From: Alcaligenaceae bacterium
GTDB taxonomy: Bacteria; Pseudomonadota; Gammaproteobacteria; Burkholderiales; Burkholderiaceae_B
Direction of reading: 5' to 3'
Assembly (NCBI GenBank): GCA_030538235.1
Contig: JAUNUJ010000011.1
Coordinates: 23,358-87,357, forward strand
Length of the DNA: 64,000 nt
Below the pieces are notes generated by a model. That model had not been told where the DNA came from. It saw only the letters and a list, made by a program, of their open reading frames with translations, and made no database searches. Below are positions 1-11,500 of this stretch, piece by piece. Within the stretch, counting starts at the first letter, position 1; each line of letters begins with the position of its first letter. Both the position numbers and the translations under genes were made by a program.

Positions 1-164
1 ACTAATAAACCGGTGGCAAAGGGATCTAGGGTTCCTGTGTGACCGGCCTTGCGCGCATTAAATGCTCGTCTAGCCCGTTGCAATGCATGATTACTGGATA
101 AATCTACCGGTTTGTCCAATAACAAGACCCCCGTGATGTCCTCACCGCGACGTCTTCTTGACAT
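1..164 (-). CDS. truB: tRNA pseudouridine-55 synthase TruB, N-terminal part (runs off the left edge)
   Basis: TruB converts U55 of the T-loop of tRNAs to pseudouridine. Only the first 54 codons are inside the window, read leftward from an ATG at 164. After a basic start ([12 protein letters not shown]) comes [18 protein letters not shown] and then [16 protein letters not shown], which is the family's catalytic block; the Asp of the TLDP motif is the nucleophile. The gene begins three bases after the rbfA stop codon, so it is the distal gene of the rimP-nusA-infB-rbfA-truB operon, its usual place in proteobacteria. Identification is firm although the C-terminal PUA region lies outside. Confidence 0.93.
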   Translation of the reverse strand, partial: MSRRRRGEDITGVLLLDKPVDLSSNHALQRARRAFNARKAGHTGTLDPFATGLL

Positions 165-167
165 GGA

Positions 168-590
168 CTACCCCTTAATTTCAGTATCGTCAAATGCGTC
201 TAAATCATCGTCGCTATTTGGCGTCTCGACACCCATGGCCTTATCAATTAAGCGGCTCATCTCAATACTGCGTAAAAGATGATCATCATGGAAGAAACGC
301 AATGTCGGCACCGTATGAATATGCAGCATTTTAAATAATAAAGAGTGCAGATACCCGGCCTTGTCATTAAGCGCCTGCTCCGCCACCTCGGGCTCCTGCC
401 CAATCACGGTGAAATGCACCTTGGCATGCGCATAGTCGGCGCTTAACTCAACATAGGTTAAGGTAATCAAACCCACCGTGCTTACACTCAGTTCACGTTG
501 GATCAAGGTGGCCAAGTCCTTTTGGATTTGCTCGGCCAGTCGCGTATTACGACTGCCGCTCTGCTTGGCCTTAGACTTATGTCTACTCAT
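168..590 (-). CDS. rbfA: 30S ribosome-binding factor RbfA
   Basis: RbfA binds the immature 30S subunit and helps finish 16S rRNA 5'-end processing, especially in the cold. The 140-residue product has the single KH-like fold of the family: the early [17 protein letters not shown] helix, then [14 protein letters not shown] and the [20 protein letters not shown] block typical of RbfA. An acidic tail ([14 protein letters not shown]) follows. The first 17 residues are Lys/Ser/Arg-rich and slightly longer than in enteric RbfA. It lies 12 bases after infB and 3 bases before truB, consistent with cotranscription. Confidence 0.95.
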   Translation of the reverse strand: MSRHKSKAKQSGSRNTRLAEQIQKDLATLIQRELSVSTVGLITLTYVELSADYAHAKVHFTVIGQEPEVAEQALNDKAGYLHSLLFKMLHIHTVPTLRFFHDDHLLRSIEMSRLIDKAMGVETPNSDDDLDAFDDTEIKG

Positions 591-602
591 AAAAATCTCT
601 AA

Positions 603-3365
603 TTAAAGCGTACGTGCGATCTCTTTGATCTCAAAGACTTCAAACTGATCGCCAACCTCAATGTCATTACTACCACGTAAGGTGATACCGCAATCAAAAC
701 CTGAGCGAACTTCACGAGCATCGTCTTTGAAGCGCTTCAAGGAATCAAGTGCACCGGTCCAAATCACCACGTTATTGCGTAATTGACGGACCGAGGAATC
801 ACGACGTACTACACCCTCAGTAACCATACAACCAGCAACCTTACCAATACGGGAAATGCTGTACACCTCTCGCACCTCAACCATACCGATCACGTCTTCA
901 CGCTTCTCAGGCGCTAGCATACCGGACATCGCAGCTCTAACATCATCAATGGCATCATAAATGACGTTGTAGAAGTGCATATCAATGTCATTGTTCTCAG
1001 CCACACGGCGAGCTTGTACATCAGCACGCACGTTAAAGCCGATAATCACGGCATTAGACGCGGTCGCCAAGTTAACATCGCTCTCGGACACACCACCAAC
1101 ACCGGCGTACACCACCTCAACACGAACTTCATCAGTCGATAGTTTTTGTAAAGACTGAACTAAGGCCTCAAGTGACCCCTGAACGTCGGTTTTAACAATC
1201 AAGGATAACGTCTGTAGACCCTCTTGGATATTGTCAAACATCGACTCAAGTTTCGCCGCTTGTTGACGGGCTAATTTCACATCGCGGTACTTACCCTGAC
1301 GGAATAAAGCAATTTCACGGGCCTTACGCTCATCGAGAATAACTTGCACTTCATCACCGGCCTTGGGTACATCAGATAAACCCTGAATTTCCACCGGATA
1401 AGAAGGACCAGCTTCTTCGACTTGTTTGTTGTTTTCATCGACCATCGCACGAACGCGACCATAGCTAGCACCGGCCAACACCACATCAGTACGACGTAAG
1501 GTACCATTTTGCACCAGAATAGTTGCAACCGGACCACGACCGCGGTCTAATTGCGCTTCAATCACAATACCGGTCGCAGGAATTTCGGCTTGAGCGGTTA
1601 ACTCAAGGATTTCTGCTTGGAGTAACACGTTTTCTAACAAATCATCAATGCCCTGACCGGTCTTAGCCGATACCGGTACAAATGGCACATCACCACCGTA
1701 CTCCTCAGGGATCACGCCTTCGGCAACCAACTCTTGCTTCACACGCTCAGGGTTTGCCTCAGGCTTATCAATCTTGTTAATAGCAACCACCATTGGTACT
1801 TCAGCGGCTTTAGCATGGCTAATCGCTTCACGTGTTTGTGGCATCACACCGTCATCAGAAGCAACCACTAAAATAACCACGTCAGTGGCTTCGGCACCAC
1901 GCGCACGCATGGCTGTAAAGGCCTCGTGTCCCGGAGTATCAAGGAAAGTCATTACCCCACCCTCAGTTTCCACACGGTAAGCACCGATATGCTGAGTAAT
2001 ACCGCCGGCCTCACCGATCGCGGTTTTAGAACGTCGGATATAGTCAAGCAAACTGGTCTTACCATGGTCAACGTGACCCATCACGGTAACTACCGGTGCG
2101 CGCGGCACAAATGGTACATCGCTGAAATCGAAGCCCTCTTCTAAGAAAGTCTCCGGGTCATCCAGTTTAGCAACCATAGCCTTGTGACCTAACTCCTCAA
2201 CCACAATCATGGCGGTTTCTTGGTCAAGTACCTGGTTAATGGTTACCATCTGCCCCATCATCATCATGCGCTTAATGACTTCAGTGGCTTTAATCGACAT
2301 TTTGTGTGCCAAATCAGCGACCGTAATGGTCTCCGGCACATGGATTTCGCGTGAAATAAATTCCGGCTCAGGACGAGCTTGCTGCTGCTGTTGACGTTGA
2401 CGCCCACCACGACCACGGCTACGACCACGACCACCGGCGGCACGCCAACCATCCTCTTGCGCCGTTGCAGCAGTACCGCCACCACGACGCTCTTCGGTTG
2501 CCGGCGCACGACGACCACGAGCACCATCAGTAAAGCTACTATCCGCACGATCAGCACCACGACGTGAAGGCGTGGCTACCGCTTTGCTTTCTTTTTTAGC
2601 GGCTTTTTTGGCCTCAGGCTTTTCTTCGGTGGTGTCAGCGGAACGAATGACTTTGCGCGGTCTATTTAACATCGCACTAATCGCTTGAGCCTCTTCGTCC
2701 GCTTTGCGACGAGCATCTTCGCGCGCTGCTTCAGCCTCACGCTCTTCTGCTTCTTGGCGAGCGGCGGCTTCGGCGGCTTGCTTTGCGGCAACCTGTTCGG
2801 CAGCTTGACTGTCGGAGCTGGCGGCAGCCGGCTTAGGCTCGGCGACAGCTTGCTGTTCACTTTGAGCGCTTTGTTGCGCTGCCAGTTCCTTGGCTTTTGC
2901 CTCTTCAGCGGCCTTAGCGGCAGCTTCAGCCTCAGCTTTAGCAGCGGCTTCAACGGCTTGGCGTGCCTGTTCTTCGGCTAACTTAGCCTCTGCAGCGGCT
3001 TTAGCAGCAGCCTGTTCTTCGGCTGCCCTTTTCTGTGCCGCTAATTCTTCAGCTGCTATTTGCTCTGCAGCCTCGGCTTTAGCTGCGGTCGGAATACTAC
3101 GACGCTTACGCACCTCAACCTGCACACGGCTACCATCAGCCTGACGGATTTCAGAGGTCTTGCGACGAGTTAGAGTAATTTTCTTTGCTGCTGAACCGGT
3201 GCCATGACTCGATTGCAGTTTCTCCAACAATTTCTTCTTGGCCGCAGGTGTCACAATGTCATCCACAGAATTCAATTCCACTCCGGCGGAGCGTAACTGC
3301 TCTAATAAAGTATCAGCAGGCATATTTAAATCTTGGGCGAATTGTGAAACAGTATTTTTAGTCAT
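603..3365 (-). CDS. infB: Translation initiation factor IF-2
   Basis: IF-2 is the GTPase that places fMet-tRNA on the 30S subunit and promotes 50S joining. The 920-residue protein has an IF2_N domain at the N-terminus ([19 protein letters not shown]), a long Ala/Glu/Lys/Arg-rich linker around residues 95-340 likely to form coiled coil, with an Arg/Gly/Gln-rich patch near 300-330, then the G domain from about residue 425. The G1 ([10 protein letters not shown]), G3 (DTPGHEAF) and G4 (NKID) motifs are all present, followed by domains II-IV. Length and order match Burkholderiales IF-2. It sits 71 bases after nusA in the same operon. The linker is biased in composition and throws spurious open frames on both strands. 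Confidence 0.97.
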   Translation of the reverse strand: MTKNTVSQFAQDLNMPADTLLEQLRSAGVELNSVDDIVTPAAKKKLLEKLQSSHGTGSAAKKITLTRRKTSEIRQADGSRVQVEVRKRRSIPTAAKAEAAEQIAAEELAAQKRAAEEQAAAKAAAEAKLAEEQARQAVEAAAKAEAEAAAKAAEEAKAKELAAQQSAQSEQQAVAEPKPAAASSDSQAAEQVAAKQAAEAAARQEAEEREAEAAREDARRKADEEAQAISAMLNRPRKVIRSADTTEEKPEAKKAAKKESKAVATPSRRGADRADSSFTDGARGRRAPATEERRGGGTAATAQEDGWRAAGGRGRSRGRGGRQRQQQQQARPEPEFISREIHVPETITVADLAHKMSIKATEVIKRMMMMGQMVTINQVLDQETAMIVVEELGHKAMVAKLDDPETFLEEGFDFSDVPFVPRAPVVTVMGHVDHGKTSLLDYIRRSKTAIGEAGGITQHIGAYRVETEGGVMTFLDTPGHEAFTAMRARGAEATDVVILVVASDDGVMPQTREAISHAKAAEVPMVVAINKIDKPEANPERVKQELVAEGVIPEEYGGDVPFVPVSAKTGQGIDDLLENVLLQAEILELTAQAEIPATGIVIEAQLDRGRGPVATILVQNGTLRRTDVVLAGASYGRVRAMVDENNKQVEEAGPSYPVEIQGLSDVPKAGDEVQVILDERKAREIALFRQGKYRDVKLARQQAAKLESMFDNIQEGLQTLSLIVKTDVQGSLEALVQSLQKLSTDEVRVEVVYAGVGGVSESDVNLATASNAVIIGFNVRADVQARRVAENNDIDMHFYNVIYDAIDDVRAAMSGMLAPEKREDVIGMVEVREVYSISRIGKVAGCMVTEGVVRRDSSVRQLRNNVVIWTGALDSLKRFKDDAREVRSGFDCGITLRGSNDIEVGDQFEVFEIKEIARTL

Positions 3366-3436
3366 TCGGCTCTCTTTTCAACAACAATAAATCTTATATT
3401 AATTAATCAATCCAGTTCGGCATCAGGAAAAAGACC

Positions 3437-4942
3437 CTATTGGGTCTCGCTGTCTTCGCTAGCGTCCTCTTCGAACCAGTGGGCGCGAGCTTTACTAATT
3501 AGCTCGGCGGCAACGTCCGGCGCCAGACCGGTATATTCAACTAACTCATCGGTAGCTAAATCAGCCAAATCGTCGCGGGTCTTAATACCCTTGTCGAACA
3601 GATCGGCAATCTGCACCGCGGTTAATTCCTCAAAGGCACGTAAATCCGGGGCCTCTTCGAGTTTTTCTTCAGTTTCAATGGCTTGCACCAATAATGAATT
3701 ACGAGCACGGCTACGCAGTTCATTAACCAGATCCTCATCAAAGCCGTCGATTGACATCAGCTCTTCGACCGGTACATAAGCGACCTCTTCGATGCTGCTA
3801 AAGCCCTCATCAATCAGCATCTCAGCCACCTCCTCGTCAACATCCAGTTGCTCGGTAAACATCTGCGATAGACGCTGATTTTCGATATTTTGACGCTCTT
3901 TACTCTGTTCAGGGGTCAGAATATTAATCTGCCAACCGGTTAGCTCAGAGGCTAAACGCACGTTTTGACCACGAGTACCGATGGCTTTAGCGAGGTTTTC
4001 CTCATCAACCACCACGTCCATGGAATGCTTGTCCTCATCGACCAAAATCGATTCAACAACAGCCGGTGCTAAGGCGCTAATCACAAACTGCGCCGGCTCA
4101 TCGTTCCAGAGAACGATATCAATCATCTCTTCGCCGATTTCTTTGCGCACTTCCATGACGCGGGAACCACGCATACCAACACAGGTGCCGACCGGATCGA
4201 TTCGCTTATCATAAGCAACGACAGCAATTTTAGAACGCAAACCCGGCTCACGGGAAACGGCTTTAATCTCTAATAAACCCTGCTCAATTTCCGGCACCTC
4301 GTTTTCAAACAAAGCGCGCACAAACTCAGGTGCCGTACGAGAGACCATCACCGGTTGATTACGTGAATCACGATCGACACCGGTAATAAATGCACGTACA
4401 CGGTCACCATTGCGTAAATTTTCGCGCGGTAGCATCTCAGCACGCGGCAAACGCGCTTCGACACGGCCACTTTCTAAAATGATATCGCCACGATCCATAC
4501 GCTTAACTGTGCCGGAGAAAATTTCATCACCAAGCTGTAAAAACTCATCGAGAATTTGCTCACGCTCCGCATCACGAATACGCTGCATAATGGCTTGACG
4601 TGCTACTTGCGCCCCAATGCGACCGACTTCGGCAGCACCTAAGGGCTCAACGATATACTCACCGACCTCGATACCCGGTTGAATATCCTGCGCATCAGAG
4701 TAAATTTCCTGTCGGTCCGGCTCCTGTAGACCCGCCTCATCAGGCACTACCAACCAACGACGAAAACCTGAGAACTCACCGGTAGTACGATCAACCTTGA
4801 CCACTACGTCAGCACCCTCTTCGTCCAACTGTCGTCTCATCGCTGACGCTAATGCCGCTTCCAGTGATTCATACACAATATCGGCATCGAGTGATTTTTC
4901 ACGTGCCAGTGAATCCACGAGGATTAGAATTTCACGACTCAT
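3437..4942 (-). CDS. nusA: Transcription termination/antitermination factor NusA
   Basis: NusA binds RNA polymerase and modulates pausing, intrinsic termination and antitermination. The 501-residue product shows the N-terminal RNAP-binding domain (MSREILILVDSLAREKSLDA), an S1 domain around 135-200 (GDEIFSGTVKRMDRGDIIL), KH1 and KH2 around 200-345 (VGMRGSRV; AIGTRGQNVRLA), and the two acidic C-terminal repeats of the longer proteobacterial form (EELMSIDGFDEDLVNELR; TAVQIADLFDKGIKTRDDL). Its start codon overlaps the rimP stop by four bases, implying translational coupling. Full length for the family. Confidence 0.97.
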   Translation of the reverse strand: MSREILILVDSLAREKSLDADIVYESLEAALASAMRRQLDEEGADVVVKVDRTTGEFSGFRRWLVVPDEAGLQEPDRQEIYSDAQDIQPGIEVGEYIVEPLGAAEVGRIGAQVARQAIMQRIRDAEREQILDEFLQLGDEIFSGTVKRMDRGDIILESGRVEARLPRAEMLPRENLRNGDRVRAFITGVDRDSRNQPVMVSRTAPEFVRALFENEVPEIEQGLLEIKAVSREPGLRSKIAVVAYDKRIDPVGTCVGMRGSRVMEVRKEIGEEMIDIVLWNDEPAQFVISALAPAVVESILVDEDKHSMDVVVDEENLAKAIGTRGQNVRLASELTGWQINILTPEQSKERQNIENQRLSQMFTEQLDVDEEVAEMLIDEGFSSIEEVAYVPVEELMSIDGFDEDLVNELRSRARNSLLVQAIETEEKLEEAPDLRAFEELTAVQIADLFDKGIKTRDDLADLATDELVEYTGLAPDVAAELISKARAHWFEEDASEDSETQ

Positions 4943-5454
4943 TTCTTCTTACCTTTTCTGAAATCTAGTACAGGGTCTAACTTGGCTTTTTCTACATCTG
5001 AGTAGCAAAAAACCATAGTTTGAGTATCTTTTTTTTCTTCAACAATCAAACTGAATACAGGATTCAATTCGGAATCCGCTTTGGTGGCTAACTCTGCAGG
5101 AACTTCTGCAGGCTCGCCCTCTAAGATGCCGGTAAACACCTTGCGATTATCACGGGCTGTGCGAAAACGAATCTCTGCACGCTCACCGATAAAACGCTTA
5201 AAATCTGCTATCGAACGCAATGGACGATCAACCCCTGGAGAACCAACCTCCAGACGCTTGTAATCGATATCCTCAACCTCGAAGATACGCGACAATAGAC
5301 GTGAGACTTGCTCACAGTCGTCGATAGTTACCCCGCCTACTTTATCAATCGTAATGCGTAGTAAACCTAGGGGCGCACGCTCCACATCGACCAGCTCTAA
5401 ATCCAAAGCCAGTCCCTGTACAGCCTGCGCAGTTAACGTAAATAAATCACTCAT
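4939..5454 (-). CDS. rimP: Ribosome maturation factor RimP
   Basis: RimP acts in maturation of the 30S subunit. The 171-residue protein has the two expected parts: an N-terminal alpha/beta domain with ALDLELVDVERAP and VTIDDCEQVSRLLSRIFE, the signature GSPGVDRPL block, and a C-terminal SH3-like domain. The C-terminal half has a small insertion relative to the shortest RimP proteins (the EGEPAEVPAELATKADSELN stretch) and ends in a basic tail (FRKGKKK). It is first in the rimP-nusA-infB-rbfA-truB operon, and the stop overlaps the nusA start. A terminator-like hairpin stands only about ten bases upstream of the ATG. Confidence 0.94.
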   Translation of the reverse strand: MSDLFTLTAQAVQGLALDLELVDVERAPLGLLRITIDKVGGVTIDDCEQVSRLLSRIFEVEDIDYKRLEVGSPGVDRPLRSIADFKRFIGERAEIRFRTARDNRKVFTGILEGEPAEVPAELATKADSELNPVFSLIVEEKKDTQTMVFCYSDVEKAKLDPVLDFRKGKKK

Positions 5455-5463
5455 ACATTAGAA

Positions 5464-5489
5464 ACAAAAAATGGGCCTAAAGCCCATCA
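5464..5489 (-). terminator. Terminator-like hairpin immediately upstream of rimP
   Basis: On the minus strand GATGGGC-TTTAG-GCCCAT is followed directly by a run of six T. Because it lies about ten bases before the rimP ATG, it cannot merely end the upstream scpB-rluB transcript without also blocking any rimP promoter further upstream. It could therefore be an attenuator of the rimP-nusA-infB operon. The hairpin is seen directly; its role is inferred. Confidence 0.6.
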
Positions 5490-5572
5490 TAAATAATAAG
5501 CCACCGCTACCCTCTGTATTGAGAGCACCTAGGTGCCCGGAACAACACAGATGAGCCGATGAGATAAGTAAT

Positions 5573-5614
5573 GTAGCAGTTCATAGGTAGCAGTACATAC
5601 GTAGCAATACATGC
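5573..5614. repeat. Three tandem 14-bp repeats upstream of rimP
   Basis: The units are GTAGCAGTTCATAG, GTAGCAGTACATAC and GTAGCAATACATGC, exactly contiguous. The first six bases are identical in all three and most differences are single substitutions. Such phased short repeats may be protein-binding sites or a replication-slippage product. There is no evidence for either beyond the sequence. Confidence 0.6.
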
Positions 5615-5771
5615 TAAACCGATGTTGCACCAAGACTAAGACTGTTACCTATCTCACTATCAGCCAAGCTAGGCCAACAGATAGTGGTCAACACAAGATT
5701 ATAACAAACTAATCAATCACTTGCTAGCTCATTTGACAAAATCACATAACTCTAGCCGAAACGATCTAAGT

Positions 5772-7586
5772 CTAGCTGTTTTTATCACTACTAAGTGGTG
5801 AACGGCGCTTCTTATGCTCAATTTTGACATCGTGCGAACGTCTGGGCTTATAGGCATAATCTAACGCTGCATCGCTTAGGATAGGATCATGTGTGCGCTC
5901 TGCCACTCGAGGGCCACCACGCCTGCCACTACCACGGACCGCCTTTTGAGGTGCGGTCACAGTACGCCCACGATGACGAGATGAAGCTGCATCCGAGCCA
6001 GTCACGGTCAACCCTCGACGCTGATAACTACCCGGTGCAGCGGCACTACCCCCGGCAGCCACACTACGACCACGCGACCGATCGGCGCCACCCTCAAAAC
6101 CCGGAGGCATGGCATTGGCATTGGACACCGGTTGACGCGGTTGCTGGCGACCTGGACGCCCTGGTTGACCCTGCTGACGACGAGCACCTCTGCCCTGCGG
6201 AGTCTGTTCAACTTGCGGTAGGGCCATGCCCATTTCAGCCATCAAGCCCAAGACCACATCAGCCTCCAACTCCTGCCAACGACCACGACTAAGATTACGT
6301 GGTAAGGTGATATCACCAAAACGCGTGCGGAGGAGACGTGACACAGTCAAGCCAACACTCTCAAACATGCGACGCACCTCACGGTTACGCCCCTCAAATA
6401 GGGTCACACGATACCAACGATTAGTACCTTCACCACCGATAAATTCGACCGTGTTAAATTTGGCCGGACCATCTTCTAGGGTAATACCTTTAAGCATCTG
6501 AGCTCGTTGACTCTCATCCAACTCACCTAAAATACGAACCGCGTATTCACGCTCATAACCGTAGCGTGGGTGCATCATACGATTAGCAAAATCACCGGAG
6601 GTGGTAAAAATCAAAAGACCTTCGGTATTTAAGTCCAACCGACCCACCGATAACCACTTCGCTGTGTTCATATTCGGCAAACGCGAAAATACCGTCGCAC
6701 GACCTTCAGGGTCATCATGAGTCACAATTTCACCGGCCGGTTTGTAATATAAAATCACCCGTGGCGGACGATCAACTCGCGGACGACGAACAGTACGACC
6801 ATTAACTCGCACCACATCCTCCTGACCGACACGCTGCCCCACATGCGCCGGTTCGCCATTCACACTGACACGACCAGCGATGATCAATTGCTCCATATCA
6901 CGACGGGAACCGACACCGGCATCAGCCAACACTTTATGTAATTTAGGACGAATCTGGTCATTATTTAAAAACTTGGCGACCCGCTGCTCACCGTCAGCCG
7001 CTAAGTTATAACGACCTAAGTCGAACTCTTCCTCTTGCAACAAAGCGGTATCTAATGTCTCTTCTATAAAATCAATCGCTTGGGTCGAACTTGGGCGCCG
7101 CCCCTGACGACGCTGAGCGTGCGACTGTTGATGATGATGCGAAGGATGCTCATTGGACTGCGCATGAGGGCGACCACGACGCTGTGCCGATTTAGCGGCC
7201 GGTCGATGGACGGATTTAGCGGCCGGGTGCTTGGTGTTGCGATGCTGTGGGCGCGAATCGGCGTGCTCGCGCTTATTAACGCTAGACGATTGCCCATCAG
7301 CTCGCTGAGTTCGCTGCGACTCAGTGTTCTGTGGCGCACGATGATTTTTGCGAGTGCCGGCAACCTGCTTTGAGGCACGACGACGAGTTGTGCTTTGTGA
7401 TGCTTCAGCTTGGCCGGATTGCTTTGCTGCGCCTGCCGCTAGCGGTCTATCAGTCGAATGAGTTGATTTATTTTCAGCGGCACTCGTGGCATCGGCACGA
7501 CGGCGACGAAACGGCGTTCTTAATTTACGCCCACGACGATTGTCAGCGGTATTGCTATCCGTAGTTTGTGTGACTTGTTTATCCAT
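5772..7586 (-). CDS. rluB: 23S rRNA pseudouridine synthase (RluB type) with long basic extensions
   Basis: RluB-type enzymes modify U2605 of 23S rRNA. The recognisable core runs from about residue 210 to 440: an S4 domain ([19 protein letters not shown], then [12 protein letters not shown]) and the synthase domain with [16 protein letters not shown], where the Asp is catalytic, and [20 protein letters not shown]. The flanking parts are unusual in size: roughly 200 N-terminal and 160 C-terminal residues of low-complexity Arg/Gln/His/Ser/Gly sequence bring the protein to 604 residues, against about 290 in Escherichia coli. Extended forms are common in Burkholderiales. It follows scpB by 18 bases, and a shared scpB-rluB transcript is likely. 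Confidence 0.92.
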   Translation of the reverse strand: MDKQVTQTTDSNTADNRRGRKLRTPFRRRRADATSAAENKSTHSTDRPLAAGAAKQSGQAEASQSTTRRRASKQVAGTRKNHRAPQNTESQRTQRADGQSSSVNKREHADSRPQHRNTKHPAAKSVHRPAAKSAQRRGRPHAQSNEHPSHHHQQSHAQRRQGRRPSSTQAIDFIEETLDTALLQEEEFDLGRYNLAADGEQRVAKFLNNDQIRPKLHKVLADAGVGSRRDMEQLIIAGRVSVNGEPAHVGQRVGQEDVVRVNGRTVRRPRVDRPPRVILYYKPAGEIVTHDDPEGRATVFSRLPNMNTAKWLSVGRLDLNTEGLLIFTTSGDFANRMMHPRYGYEREYAVRILGELDESQRAQMLKGITLEDGPAKFNTVEFIGGEGTNRWYRVTLFEGRNREVRRMFESVGLTVSRLLRTRFGDITLPRNLSRGRWQELEADVVLGLMAEMGMALPQVEQTPQGRGARRQQGQPGRPGRQQPRQPVSNANAMPPGFEGGADRSRGRSVAAGGSAAAPGSYQRRGLTVTGSDAASSRHRGRTVTAPQKAVRGSGRRGGPRVAERTHDPILSDAALDYAYKPRRSHDVKIEHKKRRSPLSSDKNS

Positions 7587-7604
7587 TATTTTAATTAAAC
7601 CTAC

Positions 7605-8321
7605 TTATTGATCACTATCGGATCGATTTTCTAATTGTTCATTGACTGCGGCAATATCCGCATCGTTATTTGTACTTGCATCAGCGTCTGGCGCCAGTGC
7701 TGTAGAGCCATTTTCCAGCTTAGTCGCGTCTTGCTCACTAAGAGCGAAAGCAATTTCTTGCTGTAAAGCTACATAAGACTCATCATCGGCTACTAAAGCA
7801 TCGTGGAAAGACTCCAATGGTGGCAAATCAGCGCGTGACTGCAATCCAAGATCACTCCAAAACTGCTCTGTGATACCCAGTAATGAGGGTCGTCCAGGGC
7901 CATCCCTATAACCCACCACCTCAATCCAACCACGGTCTTCCAGCGTTTTAATAATCTGGGAAGAGACCGTGACGCCTCGGATGTTTTCAATGTCACCACG
8001 GGTTACCGGGTAACACCAGGCAATAATCGCCAAGGTTTCCATCACAGCACGCGAATAACGCGGCGGTCGCTCCGGATTAATTAGTTCAAAATACTTTTGC
8101 ATCGCCGGCCGACTCTGGAAACGCCACCCCTCAGCCACCTCAACCAAGGCCAATCCTCTATCCTGCCAACGAAGATGCAAATCCTCAATAGCCTGCAACA
8201 CCAAACCACGATCCACATGATCGTAGTCAGCAAATAATTTGGTAATTTGATTAATACTCATCGGCTCGTCGGCGCATAACAATACCGCCTCGACGACTCG
8301 GCCAACTTCAGGTAAATCCAT
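7605..8321 (-). CDS. scpB: Segregation and condensation protein B
   Basis: ScpB is the winged-helix kite subunit of the SMC-ScpA-ScpB condensin. The product (238 residues) has two winged-helix regions: VVEAVLLCADEPMSINQITK near the start, and the highly conserved AIIAWCYPVTRGDIENIRGV region followed by VGYRDGPGRPSLLGIT. The C-terminal 50 residues are acidic and variable. The ATG at 8321 was preferred to an in-frame TTG just before it; neither has a strong ribosome-binding site. In many Burkholderiales scpB is paired with rluB as here; scpA is not in the window. Confidence 0.93.
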   Translation of the reverse strand: MDLPEVGRVVEAVLLCADEPMSINQITKLFADYDHVDRGLVLQAIEDLHLRWQDRGLALVEVAEGWRFQSRPAMQKYFELINPERPPRYSRAVMETLAIIAWCYPVTRGDIENIRGVTVSSQIIKTLEDRGWIEVVGYRDGPGRPSLLGITEQFWSDLGLQSRADLPPLESFHDALVADDESYVALQQEIAFALSEQDATKLENGSTALAPDADASTNNDADIAAVNEQLENRSDSDQ

Positions 8322-8564
8322 CAATTAAAATATAAGGAGGACAAAATTCAGTCTATAAGCAAGAACCGCTTAGTTGCTTAGATTCGTTCTTTTTAAAATG
8401 CCTAAACCAACGGTTGAGTCACATTTTAGCAACATTGGGTGGGAGAAAGCAATGTTTAATGGGGGAATGCTAGGTAAAAACAACGGATAGTTGGATTATC
8501 CATGCTCTATTTTGTTTAATACCAAAGTCATAAACATAACATTTAAACGCTACGAACTCCATGA

Positions 8565-11500
8565 TTACATTAAACGACCTATAAACTGAGCCAACTCTCT
8601 TTTCGAAGGATTATAACAATACCTCCATTCGTCTAGCCTATCTGTACTTATGAGTTTGGTTGCCTCTAAAATCAATTCATCAATTTCAGACTCTTCTCTA
8701 TTATTTGGCTGCAAAAAATATGATATACATTTAGTAATTGCTAATATCCACATAGAAACCTCTAATGCTCCATCCCATTTACTATAACTAGAGGTACTTG
8801 CTAGGGGCTGCTGAATCGTTCTTTTTGACTGAGTCAAACTTTTCCTTAAAGATTTTATTATGCGTAGCTGCTGCTCTTTACTAGCACCAGAAAATAAATA
8901 GGCAGAAATTCTTATGGACTGTCCCTGCACTGACTCTTTAAACGTTCTTGAAATTTCGCCATCTTTCACTTCTATTATTGAGAATAAGTCAAAAAACCAG
9001 ATCCTACAAAGAACATCAATATCTACTCGGTTGTCCTCAATTAAAGAGCCTAAAACGTCATTAAAACACCAAGGAAAACAACTAAATAGATTTGAATGCC
9101 TCCCTCGTGAAAGTTGAATTATTTGTTCCAACTCTTTACTTGATAACTTAGAAGGCAATATCGATAATAAAAGATTGACTAGTTTTTGCCGAACCTGCTC
9201 CACAGGTTCATTTTTATAAAGCAGATGCTCAATTATCCAAACAAGAAATAGAACTTTATTCGCTTGAGGAATCCAATCAAGAGCCTCCAATATAATGGAT
9301 AAGTCGCATGAGATCAATAATCTTTCTAATATTGCATAAAACCCCATCCATCGAAATACTCCGACATTACAACCCAATAGCGCTTTGAGTTGCGTATTAG
9401 TCATACACACCATTACCGATGGAACTATCTCACAAACCATCTGACTCAAGACAGATAACCTATAAACATCCGAAATGCTTAGATTAGAAGCTAGCTTAGC
9501 TACCTCTTCTTCAGCTAACGCAATTAGGGCATTTGGGTCATAATGCCAAAGTAATTTAATTGCGTAATAGTCAGATACTCTGAGCTTTTCATAACTAAAC
9601 TCACGGCTCATGTGATGGGGTGATGGAAACCTATTTAAAAACCTCATTAACGGTTGTTTAAAGTCAATGGTTCCTATTCGTTTATCTTTGTCCTGAATTT
9701 CCTGAGATCTAATATATATAGACGAGTCTAGGAAAATTCTTAAATTATCCAAAAAGTTAGTCATACCAATCAGCTCTGGGTAAGACTTATTAATAGCCCG
9801 TGAGCGTGCCAACAACTCGCTAATAATATGCCAATCTTCGACAAATGCCTCATAATCACGTTGATTAGCTATACTTTTAATAAAATCATGGCGATCACCT
9901 AACTTTAAATCTCCATCCTTCATTAAAGAAAGAGAATGCATTTTATCTTTAAGTTTTTGACCACTTAAGCCACACAAAGATGATTCGCTCGTCCATAAAC
10001 TTAAAATACAACCAGCACGTTTACTATCGAGAAACTTAAGATCATCTTGAGATACCTTCTTCATTTTGACTATAGAGGATGAATCATATAAAGTCTGTGT
10101 TGTAGTCAGTCCTGCGCTTTCTTTTTTATAAGTATTTTGAATTAATCTAGAAGCATACCTCTCAACCTCAAGTAAAACATCAGCTGGAATCGGTGTTATC
10201 AATAAAGGGAAATCTTCTGCTGCATTTTGCAAAGAGTTTGATAAATTATATCCTTTGATAGCCAATCCCTCTTCCCCCATAATTAAAATATATCTATCAT
10301 GAAATTCACCCGCTTTTAAACCAAATAATTTAATTTTAAAATATTTAAAATATCGACTATTTTCCTCTATACTATTTAGTAAACTATTAATCCTTACTGT
10401 ATCTTTGCTATCTCCCTTGGCAAATGCACCACACTTTGTATAACTTTCTGGCACAGAAGTAAAGACTAAATATTTAGCTTTGATTGAGGCATGCAACGAC
10501 AGCAGTTCGACTCCTACTGAGTCAAAATAGGGGTCAAAAATAATAATTTCATTTGTAGAGAAGTCGGAAAACAGTTTTTTAAACCATTCTGTTAACTCTA
10601 ACTTGCCACTATTATTATCTCTGTTTCTGCTGAGAATAAATTTCCCTTCCGATTTAGAAGGGCTCAATAATGTCAACAGTGGTTTAAGCTCCTGATTAAC
10701 TGACACCCATGGCTCAGACTTTCTAATACTAATGAGACTCTTAAACTTAGGATTATCTTGAGTTCTGGTTTGTGCGACTAATGCTCGTGTCTTCTCTATC
10801 TTTTTAAGGTTTCTCTCTAACCAGTTGTAATGTGCAGTCCTATTATCAGAACTTAGCATGCTTGTACTTAGTTCAACCTCACGAATATAATACACACGAT
10901 AGCGACAGCACAGTGAACTAACACCAGGCTTAGTATTCGCATAACCATAAATCTCTACTTCTGTTGAATCTGAGAGCAGGTTTACATCATCACTGACTTC
11001 AAATTTATATTCGAAAACATATTCACTTATTTGATTAGCTAAAGCAATAGAAGAGTAAATTATTTGTTTTTGATTTTGTATACTAAGACGAAATTGAAAT
11101 CCGTCAGGCTCAGGTAACTGCTGTGAATCTAATCTTACACAAACTAAACCGCCAGCTTGTTGAAACTCAACATCAAGCAACTCTTTCTCACTAGCAGTTA
11201 GAGTTGGAAATTCTAATAACTCAAAATCTCCTAGTCGTATTTTATCAGTCCCCCTAAAATCTAGACCTGTATCCAAATTGAGTTTACTGACGATCAACTC
11301 AATTAATTCAGCATCGTAGCAATCATCAACAATAATTAATTCATTTTTATTTAATTGAATAATTGATGCACTTAAGGCTCCTGCAGAGCTATGCGGACTG
11401 CTGATAGAGTCATATTCATTGGCAGTCTGATTCAATAAATATGAAACGGGCTTATATGCTAAGTTGTTTTTATTTAAAGAAAAGCTACCAAATTGCTCAT

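Larger units (their letters stand above)
5455..5771. other. rluB-rimP intergenic region / rimP leader
   Basis: No gene is seen in these 317 bases. Besides the hairpin near rimP it holds a perfect 12-base palindrome GCACCTAGGTGC at 5525-5536, three tandem 14-base units at 5573-5614, and a long-range inverted pair (CACTATC near 5656 and GATAGTG near 5681). Since rimP is read leftward, this is probably its 5' leader and promoter region. No clear sigma-70 promoter could be assigned. Confidence 0.5.

Noticed and set aside
2264-3144. Several open frames on both strands over the infB linker
   Set aside because: Compositional shadows of the Ala/Glu/Arg-rich IF-2 linker; none has a plausible start region or protein-like motifs.
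5891-7564. Plus-strand open frames opposite rluB
   Set aside because: They mirror the biased Arg/Gln/His codons of the RluB extensions.
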